Assembly (NCBI RefSeq): GCF_008365315.1
Contig: NZ_CP043508.1
Coordinates: forward strand, 1-64,000
Origin: Acetobacter vaccinii
Lineage (GTDB): Bacteria > Pseudomonadota > Alphaproteobacteria > Acetobacterales > Acetobacteraceae
Direction: 5' to 3'
Length of the DNA stretch: 64,000 bases
Part shown: positions 43,151 through 51,509 of the stretch, in pieces
Layout of the letters: each line of letters starts with the position of its first letter
Position numbering within the stretch: the first letter of the stretch is position 1
The notes under the pieces: generated by a model
Told to the model about the DNA's origin: nothing
Databases searched by the model: none
The model's input: the letters and a program-made list of their open reading frames with translations, nothing else
Translations under genes and position numbers: made by a program

Positions 43151-43818
43151 CAGCCTTCTCCTTGCTGGTCACAATGCTGACCAGTGTAGGAGGGGCTGTT
43201 GTGGGCGCGGACATGCCCCCGGACGCGCAGCAGGACGGGGTAGTTGGCCAGGGCGCGATCCACGAGGGCCGGATCGAACATCACCCCCCGCTGATGCGCC
43301 AGCATGTCCCGCACGACAGGAGGAGACAGCGCGGGTTTGTAGGCGCGCGGGCTGAGCAGGGCATCGACAAAATCGGCAATGGCCACCAGACGGGCCGCTA
43401 CAGGAATGGCCTCACGCCGCAGGCCGCCGGGATAGCCTGTGCCGTCCCAGCGTTCGTGATGGAGTAACACGCACTGGAAGACGACCGGGGAGGCCTGAGG
43501 CGCCAGGCGGTGGACCAGTGCTGCACCATCGAGCACATGGCGCTGCATGACCCACCAGTCTGGCGGGGTCAGCCGTCCGGGGGCATGAAGGATGGATGGG
43601 GGCGTCAGCAGTTTGCCGACATCGTGCAGACGCGCCCCCGCGTCCAGATCCGCCTCTGCCAGGCGGGAAGGCAGGCCGCCTGGCAGAAGGGCGCAGGCCA
43701 TGGCGGCAACACGGTTGCCATGCCCCTCAAGGGCCGCACCCACCGTACGGGCAAGGGCCTCCAGAGACAGCGAGGGCGAGCGGGTCAGACCACGCCCCCC
43801 CCTCGGAGAAGGATCCAT
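43150..43818 (-). CDS. HD-GYP domain phosphodiesterase-like protein
   Basis: A 222-residue protein with the HD-GYP core: ARLHDVGKLLTPPSILHAPG, WVMQRHVLDGAALVHRL, VLLHHERWDGTGYPGGL (HH and GYP) and IPVAARLVAIADFVDALLSP. Metal ligands of the HD site are present. HD-GYP proteins hydrolyse cyclic-di-GMP or other cyclic nucleotides. No receiver or sensor domain is attached. It is unusual inside a plasmid operon and suggests control of transfer or a cyclic nucleotide signal. Confidence 0.85.
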   Translation of the reverse strand: MDPSPRGGRGLTRSPSLSLEALARTVGAALEGHGNRVAAMACALLPGGLPSRLAEADLDAGARLHDVGKLLTPPSILHAPGRLTPPDWWVMQRHVLDGAALVHRLAPQASPVVFQCVLLHHERWDGTGYPGGLRREAIPVAARLVAIADFVDALLSPRAYKPALSPPVVRDMLAHQRGVMFDPALVDRALANYPVLLRVRGHVRAHNSPSYTGQHCDQQGEG

Positions 43819-43876
43819 AGAAAGTCATGGACCCAGTCTGGCTCAGCCCGTTGTGAGCGCGGACCGGACCACCCTG

Positions 43877-45877
43877 TCAGACTGGCTCCAGACCCCGCGA
43901 TGGCAGGTCATGCGCCGGGCTGCGCCGCCAGCCCCTGTGCAGGCTGGCCGGGGGAATATCCTCCACAAAACCGGACACACCACTGGCCCGCCCATTGCGC
44001 CAGCGGCACCAGGTGATACTGACCCGGCGCCGCCCGCGTGTCAGCGCGACATAGGCCAGACGGCGTTCCTCATCGGGATTGGCTGTCCCCGGCGCGGGGA
44101 AAAGCGTCTCCTCCCAGCCCATCAGAAAGACATGGGCATATTCGAGACCCTTGGCGGCATGGATGGTCATCAGCCTGACCCGCCCGACCTCCTGCGCACC
44201 GGCCGGGGCGGAGCCCAGGGCCGCATGGTCCATCAGCGCTTCCACCGTGGCGAAGCCATCGGCCAGACCGTAAAGCTCTTCAAGATTCTCAAGACCGGCG
44301 CTGCCGTCCTCTCCTGCCAGCCGCAGCATCGGCAAGTAGCCTGAGCGCTCGCCCAGACCACGCAGCCGTGCCCCAAGGCTCGCCTCACCCCCCAGTCCTT
44401 CGCGGCGGATCAGCATCAGGAACGCCCGCACCCCCTGAGCCCCCTGCCCGCTCGCCCGGTCATACAGATCCTCGGCCGCGGCAAACAGAGACAGGGCCCG
44501 CGCCTGAGCCAGGGCTTCGATTTTCGCCAGTGTCTTCGCCCCCACACCCCGGGCGGGAACATTGATCACACGCCGAAACGCCTCATCACTCTGAGGATCA
44601 TCGGGGCATTCCGCCAGGCGCAGCAGGGCCAGTGCGTCGCGAATGCACGCGCGTTGCCAGAAGCCGGTATCGTTGACAAGTTCGTAGGGGATTTTCAGGC
44701 GGAGCAGCTGTTCTTCAAGCTGGCGGGAGAGAAAATTGTAGCGATAGAGGATGGCGATCTCCTGCGGAGGCACACCCGCCAGAAGACGACGGCCGATCTC
44801 AAGCCCGATCCCCTGGGCCTCATCCTGCGCGCCGGTAAAGGCCACAATCTCGACCGGCTCCCCGGCACCGGCACGGGTGAACAGGGTTTTTTCAAGACGC
44901 TCGGGATCATGCGCAATCACCGCATTCGCAGCAGCCAGAATATGGCCTGTGGAACGGAAGTTCTCTTCCAGGGCAATCAGCCGCGCACCGGGAAACTCCC
45001 GACTGAAATGACGGATGAAGCCCACATGCGCCCCACGCCAGGAATAGATGCTCTGCGCGTCATCGCCAGTTGAGAATATCTGGCCATGGTCACGGCTGAG
45101 CAGTTTGAGCCACAGGAACTGCAGGCGGTTCACGTCCTGGAATTCATCGGCCAGCAGGGCATCGAACCGGGCCGCCCAGTCGCGGCGATAGGCGTCATCG
45201 CGCATCATGGCCACCGTCGGGTAGAGCAGCAGGTCCCCGAAATCGGCCCGGTTGGTTTCGCGCAGCACCGCCTGATAGGATGCGTAAAGGGCGGCCGCCA
45301 TCTGCCACAGGCTCTGGTCCTCGGCATCAGCCTGTCCGTAACGCGCCACAAATGTCTGCACGACCCCCATCGCCTGCTCGGGCAGGACCAGATCATCCTT
45401 GAACAGCGCAATCCGGGTTGTAATCCCCTTGACGCGTTTGCGCAGCACCTCGGCCCCGCTCTCCTCCAGCGCCCCGGCCTGCATGGCCTCGCCCAGAAGG
45501 CGTCTGATGATCCGCCGACTATCTTCGGCATCACAGATGTCAAAGCCATCACGCAGCCCGGCAATCCCGGGATCCTGCCGGAGCTGGCGCCGACCATGCC
45601 CGTGGAAAGTGCCAATCCACGACGGGGTGTTGCCTGCACCCAGGGCCTGGGCAATCCGGACACGCATTTCGTCAGCGGCACGGTTCGTAAACGTCACGGC
45701 CAGGATGCGGGATGGAGGAATACCCCGACGACGCACCCGGTCCACGACCCCGGCCACCAGTGTGCGGGTCTTGCCCGTGCCGGCACCCGCCAGAACCACG
45801 ACCGCCCCGTCCTGACGGGCCGCCTCCTGTTGTGCCGCCGTCAGCCCGGTCGTGTCAGCGTCGGCGGCTGAGCTCAT
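43877..45877 (-). CDS. UvrD/PcrA-like superfamily 1 helicase
   Basis: A 666-residue helicase from ATG 45877. Motifs: LTAAQQEAARQ (Q motif), VVLAGAGTGKTRTLV (I), AVTFTNRAADEMR (Ia), LLADEFQDVNRLQ (II), STGDDAQSIYSWRGA (III), IALEENFRSTG (IV), LMTIHAAKGLEYAHVFLMGW (V) and LAYVALTRGRRRV (VI). The C-terminal tail seen in PcrA is short. It overlaps the upstream gene by 23 nt. In this operon a role in element replication or recombination is more likely than general repair. Confidence 0.9.
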   Translation of the reverse strand: MSSAADADTTGLTAAQQEAARQDGAVVVLAGAGTGKTRTLVAGVVDRVRRRGIPPSRILAVTFTNRAADEMRVRIAQALGAGNTPSWIGTFHGHGRRQLRQDPGIAGLRDGFDICDAEDSRRIIRRLLGEAMQAGALEESGAEVLRKRVKGITTRIALFKDDLVLPEQAMGVVQTFVARYGQADAEDQSLWQMAAALYASYQAVLRETNRADFGDLLLYPTVAMMRDDAYRRDWAARFDALLADEFQDVNRLQFLWLKLLSRDHGQIFSTGDDAQSIYSWRGAHVGFIRHFSREFPGARLIALEENFRSTGHILAAANAVIAHDPERLEKTLFTRAGAGEPVEIVAFTGAQDEAQGIGLEIGRRLLAGVPPQEIAILYRYNFLSRQLEEQLLRLKIPYELVNDTGFWQRACIRDALALLRLAECPDDPQSDEAFRRVINVPARGVGAKTLAKIEALAQARALSLFAAAEDLYDRASGQGAQGVRAFLMLIRREGLGGEASLGARLRGLGERSGYLPMLRLAGEDGSAGLENLEELYGLADGFATVEALMDHAALGSAPAGAQEVGRVRLMTIHAAKGLEYAHVFLMGWEETLFPAPGTANPDEERRLAYVALTRGRRRVSITWCRWRNGRASGVSGFVEDIPPASLHRGWRRSPAHDLPSRGLEPV

Positions 45878-46577
45878 CGGCCCTGTCCCCCTCCACCAGC
45901 ATCTCGATATGGCTGGCCTGACCGGCATCGAGGTCCAGCAGCCTGCCATCAGAGCGCAGCAGGGTAATCACGGTGGAGAAATCCCAGGCCCCGTCGTCGT
46001 CCATCGTGCCGTCAACCACCAGACCCCGCTGGACATCCCCCCCGAAGTTCAGGGACACAAACATATCGGGGAACGCCTCTTCTCCCCGGATGGCGGCAAA
46101 GCGCGCCCACTGTGCCACCAGAGCGCGGTCGCCTGCCCAGAGCCCCGTCAGGCAACTGACTTCGCGCAGCAGGGCGCGGGCATCAGGCCGTTTCTCACCC
46201 AGGCCCGGGAAGACGCAGCTGATCCGCAGAGCTGTCGTCGCCCCGTCAAGGGTGAAGAACATCTCCCCTGCGGGCCGGTCCGGGGCAAACAGCATCAGCG
46301 TACCCGTTGTCGTCCAGCTGCGGCCCTCATGCGCGCCCCCGACGACCAGAGCCGCATGATACTCTGCCCCCTGCCGGTAGCTGACCGAGGCCCAGGGCAG
46401 GGTGTAGCCCAGCGCGGGGGTGCGGTTCTGCCAGATCCCGTAATCGGGATGGGACAGAAAACTCTCGATCAGCGCTTCAAGGGCTTCGCCCGCGTTGGTG
46501 AGCAGGGACATTTCATAGTCCGCGCGCTTGCGACGGGCCTGCTCATCTTCAGGAGGTGTGGGGGTCGGTGCGGTCAT
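45855..46577 (-). CDS. Hypothetical protein of the helicase operon
   Basis: A 240-residue soluble protein with no recognised domain. The N-terminus is Pro/charged; later YTLPWASVSYRQGAEYHAAL, TGTLMLFAPDRPAGEMFFTL and SHIEMLVEGDRADELSRRR suggest a mixed alpha/beta fold. It lies between the DUF3991/TOPRIM gene (12 nt gap) and the helicase (overlap), so co-expression is expected. Confidence 0.6.
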   Translation of the reverse strand: MTAPTPTPPEDEQARRKRADYEMSLLTNAGEALEALIESFLSHPDYGIWQNRTPALGYTLPWASVSYRQGAEYHAALVVGGAHEGRSWTTTGTLMLFAPDRPAGEMFFTLDGATTALRISCVFPGLGEKRPDARALLREVSCLTGLWAGDRALVAQWARFAAIRGEEAFPDMFVSLNFGGDVQRGLVVDGTMDDDGAWDFSTVITLLRSDGRLLDLDAGQASHIEMLVEGDRADELSRRR

Positions 46578-46589
46578 GGTCAGATCCTT

Positions 46590-47561
46590 TCAGGCGGCCT
46601 GTGCGGCCATGTTCTTGAGTGTCTGGTTGAAATCTTTGGCCCGATCGGGAGGCAGGCGGCGCAGAACCGCCACCCCGGCTGCATCGGCGAGGTCGTAGAG
46701 GATGTCGGCAAACCCGTCGCCGCCCTCATCATCATCCGTGCCGATCTCCAGCACGGCACCGGGCACCTGGCTGAGGGCGGCCAGTGTGCTTTTCAGGGCG
46801 GCCAGCGTTTCCGGCCCCATGCCCCCGGCGGTGGACACGTAGAGTGCGTCCAGTCCCCGGCGGCCATCCAGAGCCGCGCAGGACAGCGCATCAATCGCGG
46901 CTTCGCACACCACCAGCCTGCGGACATCGCGCGCACTGCCGGGCTGGAAACGGAACAGGGTCTTGGTGCTGCCTCCCAGGCAGATGTGTGTCTCGGGGCC
47001 ACGCAGTTCGACCCCGCAGACCTGCCCCTGCGCATCGGTATGGGCAAACCAGGCCGCATGATACCCGTCACGCACGCAGCCCGTGGTCATGGCCCGGCGC
47101 ACGATCCAGTCGGGCAGGCACCGCTCCTGCGTCAGATAGGTCCAGACCTTGCCATTGCGGTAAAGCGGCTTCTTCTCGGCCCAGCGTTCAGCCGGACTGC
47201 GCATATCGTCACGCGGGGCACGCTCCTTGACGAACACAGCCCCGGCCGGTTCCACACCCACGTAGCGGCCCAGTGTCTGGCAGACTTCAAACCATCTGAG
47301 ATCAGGTTCCAGAAACCGCAGCAGGGTAAAGGCATCACCACTGCCTTCAGGGGTGCCGCGTGACGCCCCCGGGTTCCACCAGCCCTTGCCCTGATGGGTG
47401 ATGATGATGTGGGTGTCATCCTTACGGTATTTCAGGCTGTTGCGCGTGCTCTTCTCCTTCACCAGGAGAAACCCGTGGTCTTCGAGTAGGCTGGCGCAGG
47501 ACACGCCCCCCAGAATGGTCTGGCGATCCTGCTCTGTCAGTTCGAAACGCTGGTAGGCCAT
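46590..47561 (-). CDS. DUF3991/TOPRIM domain protein
   Basis: A 323-residue protein; ATG 47561 has AGGAGA 7 nt upstream. The N-terminal DUF3991-like region (CASLLEDHGFLLVKEKSTRN, GWWNPGASRGTPEGSGDAFT) resembles the zinc-free part of plasmid primases. A TOPRIM_2 domain follows: RRLVVCEAAIDALSCAAL (Glu) and AVLEIGTDDDEGGDGFADIL (Asp cluster). Such proteins are frequent on mobile elements and may be primase-like. It is the first gene of the minus-strand operon that runs down to 40157. Confidence 0.8.
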   Translation of the reverse strand: MAYQRFELTEQDRQTILGGVSCASLLEDHGFLLVKEKSTRNSLKYRKDDTHIIITHQGKGWWNPGASRGTPEGSGDAFTLLRFLEPDLRWFEVCQTLGRYVGVEPAGAVFVKERAPRDDMRSPAERWAEKKPLYRNGKVWTYLTQERCLPDWIVRRAMTTGCVRDGYHAAWFAHTDAQGQVCGVELRGPETHICLGGSTKTLFRFQPGSARDVRRLVVCEAAIDALSCAALDGRRGLDALYVSTAGGMGPETLAALKSTLAALSQVPGAVLEIGTDDDEGGDGFADILYDLADAAGVAVLRRLPPDRAKDFNQTLKNMAAQAA

Positions 47562-47981
47562 GGCGGTGTCTCCTGAATACTTCAAGTCATACCATGTCTT
47601 CTGTCTTTACTTGTAGCACAGGCCGCCAATACATCAAAGAAAAACATTGTATTTATAGCAATAAAAACACGATATTTATTATGTCATTCAAGGCGAATAT
47701 TACATTGACGCACAAGAAAGACCCTGCAACCGTCCCCTTCCTGAGCAGAAAGGCCCTGTCCCGGCACAAGGGCCGTCCCCACGGCAGAGCGAGCGCAGAG
47801 CGGGAGCCGCGTAGCGCGCCGAAGGCGTCTGGCCGTCAGCGCACAGGCTCACGCCCGCGTCCTCACGGCCGTCATGGGAAATATGTGGTGTACAGACAGC
47901 CATTGACCGGCTATCGTCGGTCTCTGCCCGGATGGCAGAGATTGCGCCAGAAGACGCCAAGCCCTGATCAGGAGCCTGCCC
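47562..47981. other. Non-coding region with direct repeat copy B
   Basis: About 420 nt between two divergent genes. The AT-rich stretch 47640-47700 is the likely promoter zone of the large minus-strand operon. The right half carries the 97-bp direct repeat. No further gene seen. Confidence 0.5.
47743..47839. repeat. 97-bp direct repeat, copy B
   Basis: The partner of 36384-36479; 60 bp (47780-47839) are identical and the left 37 bp differ by a few substitutions and single-base gaps. Both copies are in the same orientation, 11.3 kb apart. Confidence 0.75.
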
Positions 47982-48326
47982 GTGCCGATGTCATGCTCTG
48001 CCCAGTTAGCCATGTTCCCGACAAGCGCCCGGTTGCAGCGCATCCGGCCTGATCGTAATGAATGGCGCTGGTATGCGCTCTCCATCCAGCCCGACCTCTT
48101 TGGAGGCGCGGCCCTCGTCCGGCGCTGGGGACGCCTGGGCACAGCAGGACAGATGCGTCTGGACCTTCACGACAATGAAGGGGCGGCAGCAAATGCTCTC
48201 AGCCGCCTGATCCGCCATCGGCTCAGGCGTGGCTATATGATGATGCAGCCCGACCAGGCCATCACCCCGGCAGAGGTCCCAGCCTCCCTGCTGTCACGCA
48301 GAAAGGCGGGACAACCCAGGCCGTGA
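47982..48326 (+). CDS. WGR domain protein
   Basis: A 114-residue protein built mostly of one WGR domain: LQRIRPDRNEWRWYALSIQP and LVRRWGRLGTAGQ (the W-G-R motif), then ANALSRLIRHRLRRGY. WGR domains bind nucleic acid and occur in PARPs and in small plasmid proteins of alphaproteobacteria. GTG 47982 has GGAG 7 nt before it; ATG 47988 or 48012 are alternatives. It is transcribed away from the large operon. Confidence 0.75.
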   Translation: MPMSCSAQLAMFPTSARLQRIRPDRNEWRWYALSIQPDLFGGAALVRRWGRLGTAGQMRLDLHDNEGAAANALSRLIRHRLRRGYMMMQPDQAITPAEVPASLLSRRKAGQPRP

Positions 48327-48380
48327 GGGATCAGTCCGAAAGAGGATTCCTTGCCCGGCAGGAAACGACGGCAATGGGGG

Positions 48381-49904
48381 GATAGTGTTGAAAAACTCAT
48401 GGTGAAGAGTGAAAGTGTTGCCAAGCCACTTCGACATAAGTGCAGCTTTCTTGCCTCAGGTGGATAAGGCAGGCGCTCCGGGAGGTATCAGTTTCGCCAT
48501 TTTGCGGAGATTTTGAGCAGCTGCGGCGAGATGGAACTCATCACGGGCACCGTTTGGTCCTCTGAGCCTCAACCGATCGATCTTCAAAATGCGCTTGAGG
48601 TGAGCAAACAGCATTTCAACCTTCTTTCGTTCTCGTCTGGAGATAATATAGGCGTCGGTTAAAGCAATGTCGCGGGCCATATCACGAGCGCCTTCATGAA
48701 TAGAGCGCAGAACCTTACGATTGGGCTGATTGGGGCAGCATTTTGGTTTGAGAGTGCATACGTCGCACGCCAGTTTCGACGAACGGTATCGAAGTAGGTT
48801 GTCGGGAGGGGCATTTGGTTGATCCGAGTTGATCTTGCGCCACTGCTGCTTCAGTTGCTGTCCTCCAGGACAGATGTAAAGATCGTGCACGTGGTCATAT
48901 GTGAAATCTCGACGTTCGAAAGTCCCGTCCTGCCGGGCAGATTTGTCGAAGACCGGAATGTGAGGTTCGATGCCACGCTCATGAACCAGCCACGCAAGAT
49001 TTTCAGCGGATCCATAAGCTGTATCCGCCGCAAGCCTTTCGGGCCATATTCCAAATGTTTCCTGCGTACGCTCTATCATTCGGCGTTGCGCCGTAACCTC
49101 GGCCTGCCGGATGGCTGTCGTGGTTTCTACATCCATGATGACAGCCGATTTAAGGTCGATGAGGTAATTTGTGCAGTAGGCATAATAAGCAAGGCCACCG
49201 CTTGCAGCGTTCCAACGTGCCGCAGGATCGACCGGAGAGATATATTTTGGTTGCACGGGCGTAGCAGACCCAAATGCAGCATCGTCCAGCACCGAGAAAT
49301 ACTCCCGCACAGCACGTTGGGCTGCCTCGATCGGCAGTTTATCTGGGCCCGGAACACTACGCTGCCGATTAGCGTCAGCCTTGATCGTGCTGGCATCGAC
49401 CGCAAAGCCTTCACCGCCCACCAGTCCCTTGGCGATACACTGCCGGACGGTCATTTCGAACATTTGGCGAAGCAGATCACTCTCCCGGAAGCGTCCGTGC
49501 CGGTTTTTCGAGAATGTCGAATGATCAGGCACAGGGCCGTTGAGACCAAGGCCACAGAACCACCGGTAGGCCAGGTTAAGATGGACTTCTTCACATAGCC
49601 GTCGCTCGGATCGAATACCCATCACGTAGCCAACGATTAACATCCTGATGATCAGCTCGGGATCGATTGAAGGCCGTCCCGTGCCGCTGTAAAATGGACG
49701 AAGATGCTCACGCAGGCCGTCCAGATCGACAAAGCGATCAATTGAACGCAAAAGATGGCCAGCTGGCACATGGTCTTCAAGACGGAACTCGTAGAACAGT
49801 GCCTCCTGTATTTTCGTTCGATCACCCATCATTTGCAGGTTCCTCCTGCGAAGAGTGAATCAGTGCTTCACTCTCAAAGCAAGCGCGACTTTTTCAACAC
49901 TATC
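48381..49904 (-). mobile_element. IS1182-family insertion sequence, copy 3
   Basis: The third 1,524-bp copy with GATAGTGTTGAAAAA ends, placed in a run of G: GGGG at 48377-48380 and 49905-49908. It lies at the boundary of mobile backbone and the regulator-rich region. Confidence 0.95.
48456..49832 (-). CDS. IS1182-family transposase, copy 3
   Basis: 458 residues, the same protein as copies 1 and 2, with intact DDE motifs (see the entry at 6571-7947). Confidence 0.93.
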   Translation of the reverse strand: MMGDRTKIQEALFYEFRLEDHVPAGHLLRSIDRFVDLDGLREHLRPFYSGTGRPSIDPELIIRMLIVGYVMGIRSERRLCEEVHLNLAYRWFCGLGLNGPVPDHSTFSKNRHGRFRESDLLRQMFEMTVRQCIAKGLVGGEGFAVDASTIKADANRQRSVPGPDKLPIEAAQRAVREYFSVLDDAAFGSATPVQPKYISPVDPAARWNAASGGLAYYAYCTNYLIDLKSAVIMDVETTTAIRQAEVTAQRRMIERTQETFGIWPERLAADTAYGSAENLAWLVHERGIEPHIPVFDKSARQDGTFERRDFTYDHVHDLYICPGGQQLKQQWRKINSDQPNAPPDNLLRYRSSKLACDVCTLKPKCCPNQPNRKVLRSIHEGARDMARDIALTDAYIISRRERKKVEMLFAHLKRILKIDRLRLRGPNGARDEFHLAAAAQNLRKMAKLIPPGAPALST

Positions 49905-49930
49905 GGGGGAAAGCAGAATGTCCGCAAAGG
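49905..49930. repeat. Palindromic repeat family head, inverted (P6, partial)
   Basis: Read on the minus strand, GCGGACATTCTGCTTTCCCC is the head of the repeat family seen at 8030, 16019, 19358 and 20885. The body on the other side of IS1182 copy 3 is not well conserved, so only the head is claimed. Confidence 0.5.
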
Positions 49931-49933
49931 AAT

Positions 49934-50084
49934 GATTGTGTTGAAAAAGTCAGCTTAAGGTATTCGACCTTGATTTCGTATGTAATACGGAATGAAAATC
50001 ACACATGATTACAACACTCTATATGTTACTTTTTCGAACCGAAATTTCAGGCAGAGGGTCGGGCGAGACTTTTCCAACACAATC
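49934..50084. mobile_element. 151-bp MITE with IS1182-like ends
   Basis: The ends GATTGTGTTGAAAAAGTC (left) and GATTGTGTTGGAAAAGTC (right, minus strand) are inverted repeats with 17 of 18 matches and closely resemble the IS1182 end GATAGTGTTGAAAAAGTC. GAAT flanks it on both sides (49930-49933 and 50085-50088), a 4-bp duplication like that of the IS1182 copies. No coding capacity. It probably moved by an IS1182-type transposase. Confidence 0.85.
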
Positions 50085-50121
50085 GAATAGAACGAGGTGA
50101 ACAGCAGACATAATGCCAGCC

Positions 50122-51009
50122 CTAGAGGAAAGACCAACCCCTTTCCTGGTCGGACGTCATCACTCTTCCAGCCGATGTTATCGGAAAATGCGATGTGAAT
50201 AATGCCGCATCGTGTTCGACAGCGTAATTCAAAGCCCATTTGCGTGATATGATGGCTGTCTGAGGGTCTGCATCAAAGACAGCACTCCACTCCGGAAAAC
50301 ACACCTGAATGGGGTGATGCATGACATCACCCGTGAAGAGCGCACGCTCCATCCCTGATTTCAGCACTACAGATGCATGATGTGGCGTATGCCCAGGTGT
50401 GGGATGAAAGGAAATTCCTTCAAGAACTTCGGATCCGTCTACGTCAATCTGATCTGCGAGACCCACCGAGATAATCGGATCAACGCTATCAATGCGTGTC
50501 ATGAAACTGGTTTTATTGCGGATGCTATCATGAACCGGATTGCTAAAAAAATCATATTCGGCCCTAGAAAAGACATATCGGGCATTTGGGAAGGTCGGAA
50601 CCCAGATCCCATTTTGCAGGCATGTGTTCCACCCCACGTGATCAACATGCAGATGGGTGAGAAGAACAAAATCGATATCTTCTGGCCGGACGCCAGCGCG
50701 CATCAGATTTTCAAGCCACACGGTGTGCAAGTGATCGAAATACAGAGCAGCAGGTCGAGCCTTGCTATTCCCGGCCCCCGTATCCACAAGAATGTTCCGA
50801 CCGCGATCCTTGATGAGCCAGCTATGAACGCTCAAAAGGATTTTCGTTTCTGAAGCATCCAGCGTTTCAGACAGATCAGGATAGACCTGAAGTGCCGTTG
50901 CATCATCCCAGTCAGGAAGCAAGTGTTCTGGAGTGAGTGCTGCCAGCGTCAGATCCTGTATTTTTAGTATGCGGGCATCCCCTACAGTATACCACTGAAG
51001 ATCGTTCAT
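50122..51009 (-). CDS. MBL-fold metallo-hydrolase
   Basis: A 295-residue metallo-beta-lactamase fold protein. The zinc motif THLHVDHVGWN, the preceding ILVDTGAGN strand, the later PTPGHTPHHAS and ALFTGDVMHHP, and the final SHFPITSAGRV are all in order. Such proteins hydrolyse lactones or other esters; the split is similar to AHL-lactonase-like family members but the substrate is unknown. It ends close to the MITE. The YciI-like gene lies upstream in the same direction. Confidence 0.88.
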   Translation of the reverse strand: MNDLQWYTVGDARILKIQDLTLAALTPEHLLPDWDDATALQVYPDLSETLDASETKILLSVHSWLIKDRGRNILVDTGAGNSKARPAALYFDHLHTVWLENLMRAGVRPEDIDFVLLTHLHVDHVGWNTCLQNGIWVPTFPNARYVFSRAEYDFFSNPVHDSIRNKTSFMTRIDSVDPIISVGLADQIDVDGSEVLEGISFHPTPGHTPHHASVVLKSGMERALFTGDVMHHPIQVCFPEWSAVFDADPQTAIISRKWALNYAVEHDAALFTSHFPITSAGRVMTSDQERGWSFL

Positions 51010-51061
51010 AATCCCAAGGCTCTCTTTTCGTTTTTATTTCTCAAAAAACACAGCGCTGTCG

Positions 51062-51394
51062 TCATGAAGGGAAAAGAGACTTCAATTCTTGCGGGAGTGC
51101 GCCTGTTGCATGGTTTGATAGGCACCCGAATAGTGGGTCCCATTCTTCAATCCGCAGATCACAAATCAAACCTTCGGATGCAAAGGGATCACCGGCAATC
51201 ATCGCGTCAATCTCCTGCCGATTGGCGCCTTTCATAATCAGAAAGCCGGAGCGCAATGGGGTACCTTTCAACGGACCGGAGGCCAGCAGGCTGCCTTCCT
51301 GAATAAGGCGCCTGAGATACAACACGTGGGCTGCGACATGCTGTCCCCATCCCTCGCCGTCAGGGTGGTCCATGCGCACAAGATAAACAGGCAT
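51062..51394 (-). CDS. YciI-like protein
   Basis: A 110-residue protein of the YCII family (ferredoxin-like alpha/beta): MPVYLVRMDHPDGEGWGQHV, LYLRRLIQEGSLLASGPLKG and GFLIMKGANRQEIDAMIAGD, then DPFASEGLICDLRIEEW. ATG 51394 fits the family start; an upstream Met at 51427 is less likely. The conserved His and Asp of the family are visible (HV..YL and DPF). It precedes the MBL gene by 52 nt, probably one operon, divergent from the LysR gene. Confidence 0.85.
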   Translation of the reverse strand: MPVYLVRMDHPDGEGWGQHVAAHVLYLRRLIQEGSLLASGPLKGTPLRSGFLIMKGANRQEIDAMIAGDPFASEGLICDLRIEEWDPLFGCLSNHATGALPQELKSLFPS

Positions 51395-51509
51395 TTCGAA
51401 AGTCTCCACCAGAACTGGACTTGCCAATCACTCGAAGCCTTCAGCATATTCCTATTTTTCGCTGGATAAATTGTCGATACGAGACATCAGTCACAACTGA
51501 GGATGATGA

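Noticed and set aside
45852..47363. A 503-codon open frame on the plus strand
   Set aside because: It is antisense to the DUF3991/TOPRIM gene and its neighbour; no recognisable protein.
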